Of a DNA stretch of 37,680 nucleotides, positions 23,188 to 31,506 are shown in pieces. This stretch comes from Streptomyces sp. McG3 (GTDB taxonomy: Bacteria > Actinomycetota > Actinomycetes > Streptomycetales > Streptomycetaceae): positions 1-37,680 of the forward strand of contig NZ_JAAXYC010000046.1 in the NCBI RefSeq assembly GCF_018619185.1, given 5' to 3'. A model generated the notes under the pieces. That model did no database searches, was not told the origin of the DNA, and was given only the letters and a program-made list of their open reading frames with translations. Position 1 is the first letter of the stretch; each line of letters opens with the position of its first letter. A program made the position numbers and the translations under genes.

Positions 23188-23828
23188 CGTGCCACTCCCC
23201 AGCGCTTCTCCATCACGTTGAACACCGCGCTGATGGTCAGGGTGATGATCAGGTAGCCGACGGCGATCCAGATGAAGGACCAGATGATGCTGTAGCCCAG
23301 CTCGTTGAGCGTCTTGTAGGTGCCGAGGAGTTCGGTGACGCTGAACGCCCCGGCGATCGCGGAGTTCTTCGCCAGCGCGATCAGTGTCGAGCCGACCGGC
23401 GGGATCACCGACCGGAACGCCTGCGGCAGCACCACGGTGCTCAGGGTCTGGCCGAAGTTCATACCGAGGCTGCGGGCGGCCTCGCCCTGCCCCTTGGGCA
23501 CGGTGTTGATGCCGGAGCGCAGCACTTCGCAGATGAAGGCCGAGGTGTAGCAGCCGAGCGCCAGCACGGCGAAGACCTGGAACGGCAGGACGAGCCCGAA
23601 GCGGGGCAGGCCGAGCAGGACCGCGAAGAACAGCAGCGTCAGCGGGGTGTTGCGGAGCACGGTGACCCAGACCGTGCCCAGCACCCGGAAGGAGCCGACG
23701 GGCGCGACCCGGAAGGACGCCATCAGGAAGCCGAGGACGAGCGCCAGCGCGGAGGCGTAGACGGTCAGCTCGACGGTGCCGAGGAAGCCCTTGCCGTAGA
23801 GGGAGAAGTTCTCTGTCAGTACGTCCAT
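23184..23828 (-). CDS. gluC: Glutamate/polar amino-acid ABC transporter permease (GluC-like)
   Basis: 214 residues from ATG 23828. HisMQ-family membrane subunit with about five TM helices: 'GFLGTVELTVYASALALVLGFLMASF', 'VLRNTPLTLLFF', the EAA loop 'EVLRSGINTVPKGQGEAARSLGMNFGQTL' and 'IPPVGSTLIALAKNSAIAGAF'. The short length with no N-terminal extension is typical of GluC. It sits 16 nt after gluB and overlaps gluD, all minus strand. Confidence 0.93.
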   Translation of the reverse strand: MDVLTENFSLYGKGFLGTVELTVYASALALVLGFLMASFRVAPVGSFRVLGTVWVTVLRNTPLTLLFFAVLLGLPRFGLVLPFQVFAVLALGCYTSAFICEVLRSGINTVPKGQGEAARSLGMNFGQTLSTVVLPQAFRSVIPPVGSTLIALAKNSAIAGAFSVTELLGTYKTLNELGYSIIWSFIWIAVGYLIITLTISAVFNVMEKRWGVAR

Positions 23829-23844
23829 GGGTGGGGCCGTCCCC

Positions 23845-24774
23845 TCAGTTCGCCGGGTAGCGGTCGATGGGCGGCGGGGTCGGCGCGGGTGCTCCGGAGA
23901 GCCCCAGGGTCGCTTCGTACGCCTTCTTCCAGTTGCCGTCCTTCTCGTTGGCCTCCAGCGCGTCGTTGAGAGCGTTGCGCAGCGCGTTGTCGTTGCGCGG
24001 TACGCCGATGCCGTACGGCTCCTGGGAGAAGGGCTTGCCGACGACCTTCATCTCGTCGGGCGCCTTGGCCGCGAAACCCAGCAGGATCGCGTCGTCGGTG
24101 GTGACGGCGTCGACCTGGAAGGTGAGGAGGTTGTCGACGCAGATCGAGTACGTGTCGTACGCGACGAGCGTCGCCTTCGGGTAGTCGGCGGCGATGCGCT
24201 GGTAGGGAGTGGAGCCGGCCGCCGAGCAGACGGTCTTGCCCGCCAGGTCCTGGGGCCCGTTGATGTCGTTCTCGTCGGTACGCACCAGCAGCCCCTGGCC
24301 GGCCATGTAGTACGGGCCGGCGAAGCCGACGAGCTTCTTGCGCATGTCGTTGATGGTGTAGGTGCCGACGTAGTAGTCGATCTGGCCGTTCTGCAGGGCG
24401 GTCTCGCGGTTGGCGGAGGCGATCGTGCGGAAGCGGATCGTCTCCGGGTCGAAGCCGAGCGAGGCCGACATCATGCGGGCGATCTCGATGTCGAACCCGG
24501 AGTAGATCCCGCTCGCGGGGTCCTTCTCCCCCAGGTACGGCTGGTCCTCCTTGGCGCCGACCACCAGATGGCCGCGCTTCTTCGCCTTGGTCCAGGTGCG
24601 GGAGTCGGGCAGTTCGAAGCCGGTGTCGACCTGGTAGACCGGCAGTGCCTCGGCCTTTGGCCCCTTGACCGGCGGGCTGCCGTCCTTGCCGCAGCCCGCG
24701 GCGAGTGCGGCGAGCAGAAAACCGGCCACGAGGGCGGCGGTCCTGCCCGTGCGCGTGTTCCTCGTGCGCAACAT
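23845..24774 (-). CDS. gluB: Glutamate-binding lipoprotein (GluB-like)
   Basis: 309 residues from ATG 24774, GGGGAGG upstream. Lipoprotein signal with lipobox A-A-G-C28. The SBP_bac_3 fold follows: 'RGHLVVGAKEDQPYLGEKDP', 'YSGFDIEIARMMSASLGFD', 'TALQNGQIDYYVGTYTINDMRKK', 'GFAGPYYMAGQGLLVR' and 'LAGKTVCSAAGSTPYQRI'. It captures the amino acid outside the membrane for the GluCD channel. It ends in a Pro-rich tail (GAPAPTPPPIDRYPAN). Confidence 0.93.
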   Translation of the reverse strand: MLRTRNTRTGRTAALVAGFLLAALAAGCGKDGSPPVKGPKAEALPVYQVDTGFELPDSRTWTKAKKRGHLVVGAKEDQPYLGEKDPASGIYSGFDIEIARMMSASLGFDPETIRFRTIASANRETALQNGQIDYYVGTYTINDMRKKLVGFAGPYYMAGQGLLVRTDENDINGPQDLAGKTVCSAAGSTPYQRIAADYPKATLVAYDTYSICVDNLLTFQVDAVTTDDAILLGFAAKAPDEMKVVGKPFSQEPYGIGVPRNDNALRNALNDALEANEKDGNWKKAYEATLGLSGAPAPTPPPIDRYPAN

Positions 24775-24786
24775 GGAAGCCTCCCC

Positions 24787-25530
<744 letters not shown>

Positions 25531-25666
25531 GCGCTGCCCTACCCACTTGTCGCTGTGTCGAGGTCAGCGCAAACTATCCATCGCGAAAAGGGACTTCGCA
25601 CCCGACACGCGTAAATAGCGCAAAAGGCTTTTTAACTGGATTAGGCGAGGAGAGCGGCCTCGCGGC

Positions 25667-26107
25667 TCAGTTCTCGGCGGACTCCGCGTACACCTGGGAG
25701 AGCTCGGGGCTGCCCGCCATCGCCCAGTCGAGTCCGGCCGCGACGACGTCGATCTCCCGCCCGGACTCCAGCCGCACCACGGGCTGACCGCTCGGCCAGA
25801 CGTCCCATGCCGCGCCCGGAACGGTCCGCACGATCACGGTGCCGAGGTAGAGACCGGCGTCGTTGCCGAGCCAGGGAAGCTCCTCGGGGTCGTCGCGCCA
25901 GCGGGGCGGCAGCTGGTCGAGCGCGGCCAACGAGGCGGGGGTGTCATCGAGTTCGAGTCCGTGCTGCCCCGCCCTGACGCGCAGCAGTTCGCATTCGGCG
26001 AGCAGTTCGGCCACACCGTCGGGGTCTGCCTCGACGGCTGCGGCGAGTGCGCCTGAATGCGTACCCCCCTGACGCTTACGCCAGTTGTCCAAGAAAGGGA
26101 TGTTCAT
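25667..26107 (-). CDS. DUF6278-like protein of unknown function
   Basis: 146 residues (MNIPFLDNWRKRQGGTHSG). A soluble small protein with a helical N-terminal half (VAELLAECELLRVRAGQHGLEL) and a beta-rich C-terminal half: 'GNDAGLYLGTVIVRTVPGAAWDVWPSGQPVVRLESGREIDVV'. The pattern is shared by a conserved actinobacterial family that I believe is DUF6278, assigned from memory. No catalytic motif is seen. It is divergent from the SDR gene across 109 nt and lies upstream of gluA on the same strand. Confidence 0.82.
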   Translation of the reverse strand: MNIPFLDNWRKRQGGTHSGALAAAVEADPDGVAELLAECELLRVRAGQHGLELDDTPASLAALDQLPPRWRDDPEELPWLGNDAGLYLGTVIVRTVPGAAWDVWPSGQPVVRLESGREIDVVAAGLDWAMAGSPELSQVYAESAEN

Positions 26108-26204
26108 ACCACTAGGGTCCCATCCCCGCCAGGTTCCGCACCACAGGGCGCGCGGCGTTCACCGATCCCCCACCCCGCCCCGGCCCGGGATCCGAGCAGA
26201 TATC

Positions 26205-26210
26205 TAAAGT
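26205..26210 (+). promoter_or_regulatory. -10 element for a leaderless SDR transcript
   Basis: TAAAGT at 26205-26210 ends 6 nt before ATG 26217, and no ribosome-binding sequence is present. Transcription start would fall at or next to the A of the start codon. Confidence 0.5.
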
Positions 26211-26216
26211 ACGCAC

Positions 26217-26996
26217 ATGAGTGCACACGCTTACGTTTCGGAACTGTTCTCGCTGGAAGGCCGGGTGGCGGTGGTCACCGGTGGCAGCTCCGGCATCGGC
26301 CGGGCGATCACCGGCGCCCTGGCCCGGGCCGGCGCGGGCGTCGTCGTGGTGGCCCGCCGGGAGGCCGAGCTGAGCGCGACCGTGGACGAGCTGACCGCCG
26401 AGGGCTGCCGCGCCGCCTGGGTCAGCGCGGACCTGAGCACCACCGAGGGGGTGCGCGCGGGGGCGGACGAGGCCGTGCGGGCGTTCGGGGAGCCGGACAT
26501 CCTGGTGAACTGTGCCGGGATCAATCTGCGGCCGCCGATGAGCGAGCTGGGCGAGGACGTCTGGGACACCACGATGGCGGTGAACCTGAAGGCGCCGTTC
26601 CTGCTGGGGCAGCGCTTCGGGCCCGGCATGGCCGAGCGCGGGTACGGGCGGATCATCCACGTCACCTCGCAGCAGGCGCACCGGGCCTTCGTGAACAGTG
26701 GCGCGTACGGGGTGTCCAAGGGCGGCCTGGAGTCCCTGGCCCGCTCCCAGGCCGAGGCCTGGTCCCCGCACGGTGTCACCGTGAACACCCTGGTGCCCGG
26801 GTTCGTCCTGACTCCGCTGAACGAGCGCCTCGCCTCGGACCCGGAGAAGGTGGCGTCGCTCGCCGCCCGGACCCTGGTCGGCCGCAACGGCCTCGCGGAG
26901 GACTTCGCGGGGGCCGCGGTGTTCCTGGCGGGGCGCTCCTCGGCGTACGTCACCGGGCAGTCGGTGTCCGTGGACGGCGGGTTCTCGGTGCACTGA
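26217..26996 (+). CDS. SDR-family NAD(P)-dependent oxidoreductase
   Basis: 259 residues (MSAHAYVSELFSLEGRVAVVTGG). Classical short-chain dehydrogenase/reductase: cofactor loop TGGSSGIG (21-28), 'NCAGIN' (98-103), catalytic S151 (VTSQQAH), Y164 and K168 (AYGVSKGG), 'VNTLVPGFVLTPLN' and a C-terminal 'SAYVTGQSVSVDGGFSVH'. The Arg pair (VVVARREAE) after the second strand favours NADP(H). It is most like gluconate 5-dehydrogenase/3-oxoacyl-ACP reductase-type SDRs; substrate undetermined. The last 23 nt plus the stop are the first unit of a 40-bp tandem repeat. Confidence 0.92.
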   Translation: MSAHAYVSELFSLEGRVAVVTGGSSGIGRAITGALARAGAGVVVVARREAELSATVDELTAEGCRAAWVSADLSTTEGVRAGADEAVRAFGEPDILVNCAGINLRPPMSELGEDVWDTTMAVNLKAPFLLGQRFGPGMAERGYGRIIHVTSQQAHRAFVNSGAYGVSKGGLESLARSQAEAWSPHGVTVNTLVPGFVLTPLNERLASDPEKVASLAARTLVGRNGLAEDFAGAAVFLAGRSSAYVTGQSVSVDGGFSVH

Positions 26997-27101
26997 GGGG
27001 CCCGTGCGCCCGGACGGCGGGTTCTCGGTGCACTGAAGGGCCCGTGCGCCCGGACGGCGGGTTCTCGGTGCACTGAAGGGCCCGTGCGCCCGGACGGCGG
27101 G
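26972..27101 (+). repeat. 40-bp tandem repeat (minisatellite) seeded by the SDR 3' end
   Basis: Three full units with exact 40-bp period (26972, 27012, 27052) and a partial fourth (27092-27101). Each starts GGACGGCGGGTTCTCGGTGC and continues ACTGA, G or A, GGGCCCGTGCGCCC. The first unit encodes DGGFSVH plus the stop codon of the SDR gene, and later units repeat that same coding tail untranslated. A degenerate echo (GGCGGTGGGTTCTCGGTG) follows at 27127-27144. Units 2 and 3 are identical; unit 1 differs at one base. Confidence 0.95.
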
Positions 27102-27198
27102 TCGGCACACCGAGCCGGTGCGCCCGGGCGGTGGGTTCTCGGTGACCGACCGTCGGTGCGCCGGGCCCGCCGCCCGCCGTGAGGGACCTCGGGGCCTT

Positions 27199-27936
27199 CT
27201 ACTGCCGGAGAGCCTGTGCCGCCTCGTCCACCGCCCGCTCCACCGCGGCGGACACGGCCTCCTTGTCCGGACCGAGGCCGGTCAGCACGCCGGAGCCGTC
27301 CTCGAACTCCAGCAGGGCCAGCAGGATGTGCTCGGTGCCCACGTAGTTGTGGCCGAGGCGGAGCGCCTCGCGGAAGGTCAGCTCCAGGACCTTCCTGGAG
27401 TCCGCGTCGTACGGGATCAGCTCGGGCGTCTCGTCCACGGCGGCGGGCAGCGCTGCGGTCGCCGCCGCCCGCAGCGCGTCCGCCGTCACGCCCTGGCCGG
27501 TGAGGACGCGGGCGGCGATGGCTTCGGGCTCGGCGAGCAGGCCGAGGATCAGGTGGGCGGGGACGATCTCGGCGTGCCGGGCGGCCTGGGCCTCGTTGTG
27601 GGCGGCGACCACCACATTGCGGGCGCGCGGGGTGAAGCGGTTGAAGCCCTCGTTCGGGTCCAGGTCCGAGGAGCCGCCGCCCTTCTTGGGCACGAAGCGC
27701 TTCTGGGCGGCCTGGCGGGTGACCCCCATGCTCCGGCCGATGTCGGTCCAGGAGGCACCGGAGCGACGGGCCTGATCCACGAAGTGGCCGATGAGATGGT
27801 CGGCGACGTCTCCGAGGTGGTCGGCGGCGAGCACCGCGCCGGAGAGCTGCTCCAGGGCGTCGTCGTTGGTCTTCTTGATGGCCTCGATCAGATCGTCGAG
27901 GCGCACGGAAGGGCTGGCAGGAAGAGGCTGCGTCAT
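27199..27936 (-). CDS. Clp N-terminal-domain protein with HTH (Clp_N/HTH)
   Basis: 245 residues from ATG 27936. The N-terminal ~85 residues are helical and include an HTH-like segment 'ASWTDIGRSMGVTRQAAQKRF' (about 61-81). The C-terminal part (about 98-240) holds two Clp repeat motifs, 'FTPRARNVVVAAHNEAQAARHAEIVPAHLILGLL' and 'LELTFREALRLGHNYVGTEHILLALL', as in ClpC/ClpA N-domains but without AAA+ modules. Such proteins may act as regulators or ClpC-like adaptors. An extensive dyad overlaps its promoter and start, which suggests autoregulation. A longer in-frame start at 27957 is rejected because TTGACA-N17-TACGGT-N6-ATG places a leaderless start at 27936. Confidence 0.88.
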   Translation of the reverse strand: MTQPLPASPSVRLDDLIEAIKKTNDDALEQLSGAVLAADHLGDVADHLIGHFVDQARRSGASWTDIGRSMGVTRQAAQKRFVPKKGGGSSDLDPNEGFNRFTPRARNVVVAAHNEAQAARHAEIVPAHLILGLLAEPEAIAARVLTGQGVTADALRAAATAALPAAVDETPELIPYDADSRKVLELTFREALRLGHNYVGTEHILLALLEFEDGSGVLTGLGPDKEAVSAAVERAVDEAAQALRQ

Positions 27937-27938
27937 GT

Positions 27939-27983
27939 GACAACCGTAGGTTGACACCCATCGAGTGTCAACCTTGAGTTGTC
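27939..27983. promoter_or_regulatory. Nested dyad operator/promoter at the Clp_N/HTH gene
   Basis: Inner arms AGGTTGACAC (27948-27957) and GTGTCAACCT (27965-27974) are separated by 7 nt. Outer arms GACAAC (27939-27944) and GTTGTC (27978-27983) are each 3 nt further out. All pairs are exact. On the minus strand TTGACA (27972-27967), 17 bp and TACGGT (27949-27944) form a promoter ending 6 nt (27943-27938) before ATG 27936. The right inner arm covers the -35 box and the left arms cover the -10. Confidence 0.75.
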
Positions 27984-28017
27984 AGTGCGACGCGGCCTCC
28001 GCCCCCTGGATCCCGGC

Positions 28018-28797
28018 TCAGAGATCGAGGTCGACGACCACCGGGGCGTGGTCCGAGGCGCCCTTGCCCTTGCGTTCCTCGCGGTCGACGTAGCTGTCCT
28101 TGACCGCGGCGGTGAACGCGGCGTTGCCGAAGGTGAGGTCGATCCGCATGCCCTTGTTCTTGGGGAACCTGAGCTCGCGGTAGTCCCAGAAGGTGTAGGC
28201 GCGGTCGTACTTGAGGGGGCGGGGCAGGACCTCGCTCAGGCCCTCCCCCTCCAGGGCCGCGAGGGCGGCGCGCTCGGCGGGCGTCACATGCGTGGCGCCG
28301 ACGAACAGCGCCGGGTCCCAGACGTCCTCGTCGGTCGGGGCCACATTGAAGTCGCCGAGGACCGCGAACGGCAGAGGCCCCGCGGCGTCCGCCGCCGCGG
28401 CCTTCCGCAGGGCCTCCAGCCAGCGCAGCTTGTACGCGTAGTGCTCGTGCTCGACCTCGCGGCCGTTCGGCACGTACACCGACCAGAGGCGCAGCGGGCC
28501 GCAGGTCGCCGAGATCGCGCGGGGCTCCTGCACCCCGTCGTAGTCCGGGCCGTCGGGCAGCCCGGTGACGACGTCGGTGAGGCCGACGCGGGAGAGCAGC
28601 GCGACCCCGTTCCACCGGCCGGTGGCGTTGACCGCGGACTCGTAGCCCAGCTCGGCGAGCGCGGCGGTGGGGAACTGCTCCGCCGTGCACTTGGTCTCCT
28701 GGATGCACAGCACATCGGTGCCGCTGCTCTCCAGCCAGGCCAGAAGCCTCGGCAGCCGGGCGGTGATCGAATTGACGTTATAGGTGGCGATGCGCAT
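28018..28797 (-). CDS. xth: Exodeoxyribonuclease III
   Basis: 259 residues from ATG 28797 (MRIATYNVNSITARL). Exonuclease III/AP-endonuclease fold with all catalytic blocks: N7 (YNVNS), E34 (CIQETK), 'VYVPNGR', 'GDFNVAP', 'RIDLTF' and the terminal Asp-His pair in GASDHAPVVVD. It cleaves 5' of abasic sites and degrades 3' ends in base-excision repair. It lies 42 nt upstream of nothing related; the preceding MBL gene is on the same strand and ends at 28840, so co-transcription is possible. Confidence 0.95.
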   Translation of the reverse strand: MRIATYNVNSITARLPRLLAWLESSGTDVLCIQETKCTAEQFPTAALAELGYESAVNATGRWNGVALLSRVGLTDVVTGLPDGPDYDGVQEPRAISATCGPLRLWSVYVPNGREVEHEHYAYKLRWLEALRKAAAADAAGPLPFAVLGDFNVAPTDEDVWDPALFVGATHVTPAERAALAALEGEGLSEVLPRPLKYDRAYTFWDYRELRFPKNKGMRIDLTFGNAAFTAAVKDSYVDREERKGKGASDHAPVVVDLDL

Positions 28798-28839
28798 GGC
28801 AGCCAACCTAGCGGCTCCCACTGACAGTCGCCGGAGGGC

Positions 28840-29493
28840 TCACAGCTCGGTGACGCCGCCCGGGGCCAGCCGACCGTGGTCCGCGCCGCCCAGGGCCCCG
28901 ATCTGGTTGTCGTAGATGGGCCGTGCCAGATCGGTCAGCAGGGCGTCGTGGACGTCGATGGCCCGTCGCGGCTTGACCTCGCGCACGTAGTCGATGACCT
29001 CGGAGATCTTGTTCCAGGGGGCCATGACCGGCAGCAGGAGGGTGTCGACGGGGCGGTCGGGAACGGTGAGCGCGTCGCCGGGGTGGAAGACCGAACCGTC
29101 GACGAGGAAGCCGACGTTGGTGACCCTCGGGATGTCCGGGTGGATCACCGCGTGCAGCTCGCCGTGCACGGTGACGTCGAATCCGGCGGCGGAGAACGCG
29201 TCCCCGTCGCCCACGGTGTGCACCCGCCCGGGGAACGCGGCCGAGAGCTGCTCGGCCACGCTGCGCAGCGTCCAGATCCCGGCCGCCGGATTCGCCTCCA
29301 GGCCCGCCCGCAGCCGCGCCTCGTTGAAGTGGTCCGGGTGCTCGTGCGTCACCAGGACGACATCGGCGCCGAGCGCCGCGTCGTCCTCGGAGAAGCCACC
29401 GGGGTCGATGACCAGGACCCGCCCCTCCTTCTCGATGCGGACGCAGGAGTGGGTCTTCTTGGTGAGGGTGAGTGCCCGAGGCGATGCGTTCAT
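28840..29493 (-). CDS. MBL-fold metallo-hydrolase (UlaG/YtnP-like)
   Basis: 217 residues (MNASPRALTLTKKTHSCVRIEKEG). Metallo-beta-lactamase fold with the HxHxDH metal motif in 'VTHEHPDHF', a later 'HPGDAL' Asp ligand, and 'DVHDALL' supplying the distal His. The N-terminal 'HSCVRIEKEGRVLVIDPGGFS' is the UlaG-like variant, so it may cleave a lactone or phosphodiester in the cytoplasm. It lies 12 nt after pcaL, same strand, and is probably co-transcribed with it. Confidence 0.9.
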   Translation of the reverse strand: MNASPRALTLTKKTHSCVRIEKEGRVLVIDPGGFSEDDAALGADVVLVTHEHPDHFNEARLRAGLEANPAAGIWTLRSVAEQLSAAFPGRVHTVGDGDAFSAAGFDVTVHGELHAVIHPDIPRVTNVGFLVDGSVFHPGDALTVPDRPVDTLLLPVMAPWNKISEVIDYVREVKPRRAIDVHDALLTDLARPIYDNQIGALGGADHGRLAPGGVTEL

Positions 29494-29505
29494 GGCTCCA
29501 TCCTG

Positions 29506-30795
29506 CTACGCGGGCGGCGTGGTTTCCTCCTGGATGACCTTCTGCGCGACGGCGAACGCGGCTCCGGCGGCCGGGAGGCCGCAGTAGACGGCGGTCTGGA
29601 GGAGAACTTCCTTGATCTCGGCGGGCGTCAGGCCGTTGCGCAGGGCGGCGCGGGTGTGCGCGGCCAGGCCCTCCAGGTGGCCGGAGGCGACGAGCGCGGT
29701 GAGCGTGATGCAGCTCCGGGTACGGCGGTCGAGGCCGTCCCGGCTCCAGACCTCGCCCCAGGCGTACCGGGTGACCAGCTCCTGGAAGTCCTCGGTGAAG
29801 CCGTCGGCCGAGGCGTTCACCGCGTCGACATGGGCGTCCCCCAGCACCTCTCGGCGCACCTTGGTGCCCTGCTCGTGCCGGTCGTCCGGCGTCGGCGCGG
29901 AGGCCTCGGGCGTCGCGGCGGCCGGGGCGATCTCGGCCACCGGGGCGAACGGGGCGGGGGGCGTCACGGGCCCGGGGACGAGCGGCAGCACGGGGATGGC
30001 CGCCGAGGTGTCCTGCTGCCAGGCGCTGGAGAAGTGCATCAGCAGCAGGTCGCTGACGGCGGCAGGCTGCTCGACCGGCGCGAGGTGCGAGGCCCCGGGC
30101 ACGAGCGCCAGGCGGGCGTCCGGTATCCCGGCGACCAGCGTTCGCGCCTCGGCGGGCCCGGTGACCTGGTCCTCCGCCCCGACCAGTACCAGGGTGGGAG
30201 CCCCGATCCGGCCCAGGGCGCCGCGGATGTCGAACGCCGCGAGCGCCTCGCAGGCGGCGATGTAGCACCCGGGATCGGTGGTGCGGACCATCTGCACGGC
30301 CCATTCCACGATGGCGGGCTGCGCGGCGGCGAAGCCGGGGGTGAACCAGCGCTCCGGCGCGGTGCGGGCGATCGGCTCCAGGCCGTTGGTACGGACGATC
30401 ACACCGCGCTGGCGGAATTCGTCGGCCGTGCCGAACCGGGGCGAGGAGGCGACGAGCGCCAGCGAGGCCACCCGGTGCGGATGTCTCAGTGCCAGGTCCG
30501 CGCCGATCGCCCCGCCGATCGAGCAGCCCGCGTAGCCGAAGCGCTGGATGCCGAGCCCGTCCAGCGTCGCGAGCAGCCGGTCGGCCAGATCGGCGACGGA
30601 GGCCGCGGCGTGCGCCGGCGCGCCGCCGTGGCCGGGGAGGTCGTAGCGGAAGACCCGCCAGTGCTGGGACAGCTCGGGTATCTGGCGATCCCACATGTGC
30701 CAGGTCGTGCCCAGCGAAGGACCTATGACCAGGACCGGGGCGTCTTCCGGCCCGTCGACGCAGTATTTGAGGGTGTTCCGTGGTGTCTCGCTCAC
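29506..30795 (-). CDS. pcaL: PcaL: 3-oxoadipate enol-lactonase / 4-carboxymuconolactone decarboxylase fusion
   Basis: 429 residues (MSETPRNTLKYCVDGPEDAPVL). The N-terminal alpha/beta hydrolase (about 1-260) is PcaD-like, with nucleophile S92 in GCSIGG, the Asp in 'LVGAEDQVT' and His in 'GASHLAPVEQP'. A Pro/Ala-rich linker (about 265-310) joins it to a C-terminal carboxymuconolactone decarboxylase domain (about 315-425): 'YAWGEVWSRDGLDRRTRSCITLTALVA' and 'EIKEVLLQTAVYCGLPAA'. This catalyses the two steps from 4-carboxymuconolactone to 3-oxoadipate in the protocatechuate branch. In Streptomyces pcaL usually sits in a pca operon, but no other pca gene is visible here. Confidence 0.92.
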   Translation of the reverse strand: MSETPRNTLKYCVDGPEDAPVLVIGPSLGTTWHMWDRQIPELSQHWRVFRYDLPGHGGAPAHAAASVADLADRLLATLDGLGIQRFGYAGCSIGGAIGADLALRHPHRVASLALVASSPRFGTADEFRQRGVIVRTNGLEPIARTAPERWFTPGFAAAQPAIVEWAVQMVRTTDPGCYIAACEALAAFDIRGALGRIGAPTLVLVGAEDQVTGPAEARTLVAGIPDARLALVPGASHLAPVEQPAAVSDLLLMHFSSAWQQDTSAAIPVLPLVPGPVTPPAPFAPVAEIAPAAATPEASAPTPDDRHEQGTKVRREVLGDAHVDAVNASADGFTEDFQELVTRYAWGEVWSRDGLDRRTRSCITLTALVASGHLEGLAAHTRAALRNGLTPAEIKEVLLQTAVYCGLPAAGAAFAVAQKVIQEETTPPA

Positions 30796-30912
30796 CCGCT
30801 CGACCCTCTCATCCCGCGACCGCCTCCCCCAACTCAGGGCGTCGACGGGTCGGGGAGCCGGCTGTCCCGGCGACGGGAGGGGCGGTGGTGCGGCTGGGCA
30901 CGCCGGGATGCT

Positions 30913-31330
30913 TCACACGACGGTGAGGACGTCGGCGACCGGTCTGCGCGGGGTGGCCACAGCCGGGGGACCGTAGCCGGGGCGGAAGACCATGTGGACG
31001 AAGCCCATCCCGGATGCGGGATCACGGGCCATCGACCTCAGCTCCGGCCGTTCCGGCGGCTGCGTCATCAGCGAGGTCGCCAGCCGGTCCGGCGTCGCCG
31101 CGAGCAGGACTCGTTCCATGGCCTGCCCGGCGCGGAGCCAGTCGGCGGGCCCGTCCGTCTCCGTGCCGAGCACCGTCGGCTGAGGGTGCTCCTCGCAGGT
31201 GGCCGTGGCACGGCACTCCGCGTTCCGGGTGCCCGAAGCCCCGCACGGGCGCCTTCACGTCGTGCCGGCGCGGACCGAACGCGTAGGCGGGCACCCCCTC
31301 GGTCTCGGGCCCCTGCCCCGCCCTCCCCGT
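30913..31330 (-). pseudogene. Decayed Acg-family FMN-binding nitroreductase
   Basis: The minus strand carries an 86-codon C-terminal piece, 'VLGTETDGPADWLRAGQAMERVLLAAT' to 'HMVFRPGYGPP', typical of Acg-family nitroreductases. Just upstream, in another frame, 'EGVPAYAFGPRRHDVKAPVRGFGH' (about 31235-31305) matches the preceding section of the same family. The frame therefore shifts around 31200-31235. The N-terminal two thirds (about 200 residues) cannot be found before the 2-MIB operon terminator. The gene is both truncated and frameshifted. Confidence 0.7.
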
Positions 31331-31453
31331 GCGTGTCCAGGCGATTGGCGCCGCCACGGTGTACCGCGGTGCGTCCGGCCGCTGCCATGCGATCGGACCT
31401 CCTGTCCCCAACCCGGCCCCGCGACCGCGCCGCCTCGTGCCGAACGCCGGGAG

Positions 31454-31491
31454 GGCCGGCCGGCACCGGGGGTCTCCGGTGCCGGCCGGCC
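31454..31491 (-). terminator. Terminator of the 2-MIB operon
   Basis: GGCCGGCCGGCACCGG (31454-31469) and CCGGTGCCGGCCGGCC (31476-31491) form a perfect 16-bp stem with a 6-nt loop, 15 nt past the methyltransferase stop on the minus strand. Confidence 0.85.
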
Positions 31492-31506
31492 AGGGGTCGG
31501 GCGCTG

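Noticed and set aside
26972..27101. Tandem repeat as a CRISPR array
   Set aside because: Units are contiguous 40-mers without variable spacers and derive from the SDR coding end; no cas genes nearby.
27984..28017. HspR-type (HAIR) or ClgR-type operator in the Clp_N/HTH promoter region
   Set aside because: The dyad next to it (27939-27983) has AGGTTGACAC arms and 7-nt spacing, unlike CTTGAGT-N7-ACTCAAG or the ClgR consensus, so no assignment to those regulators is made.
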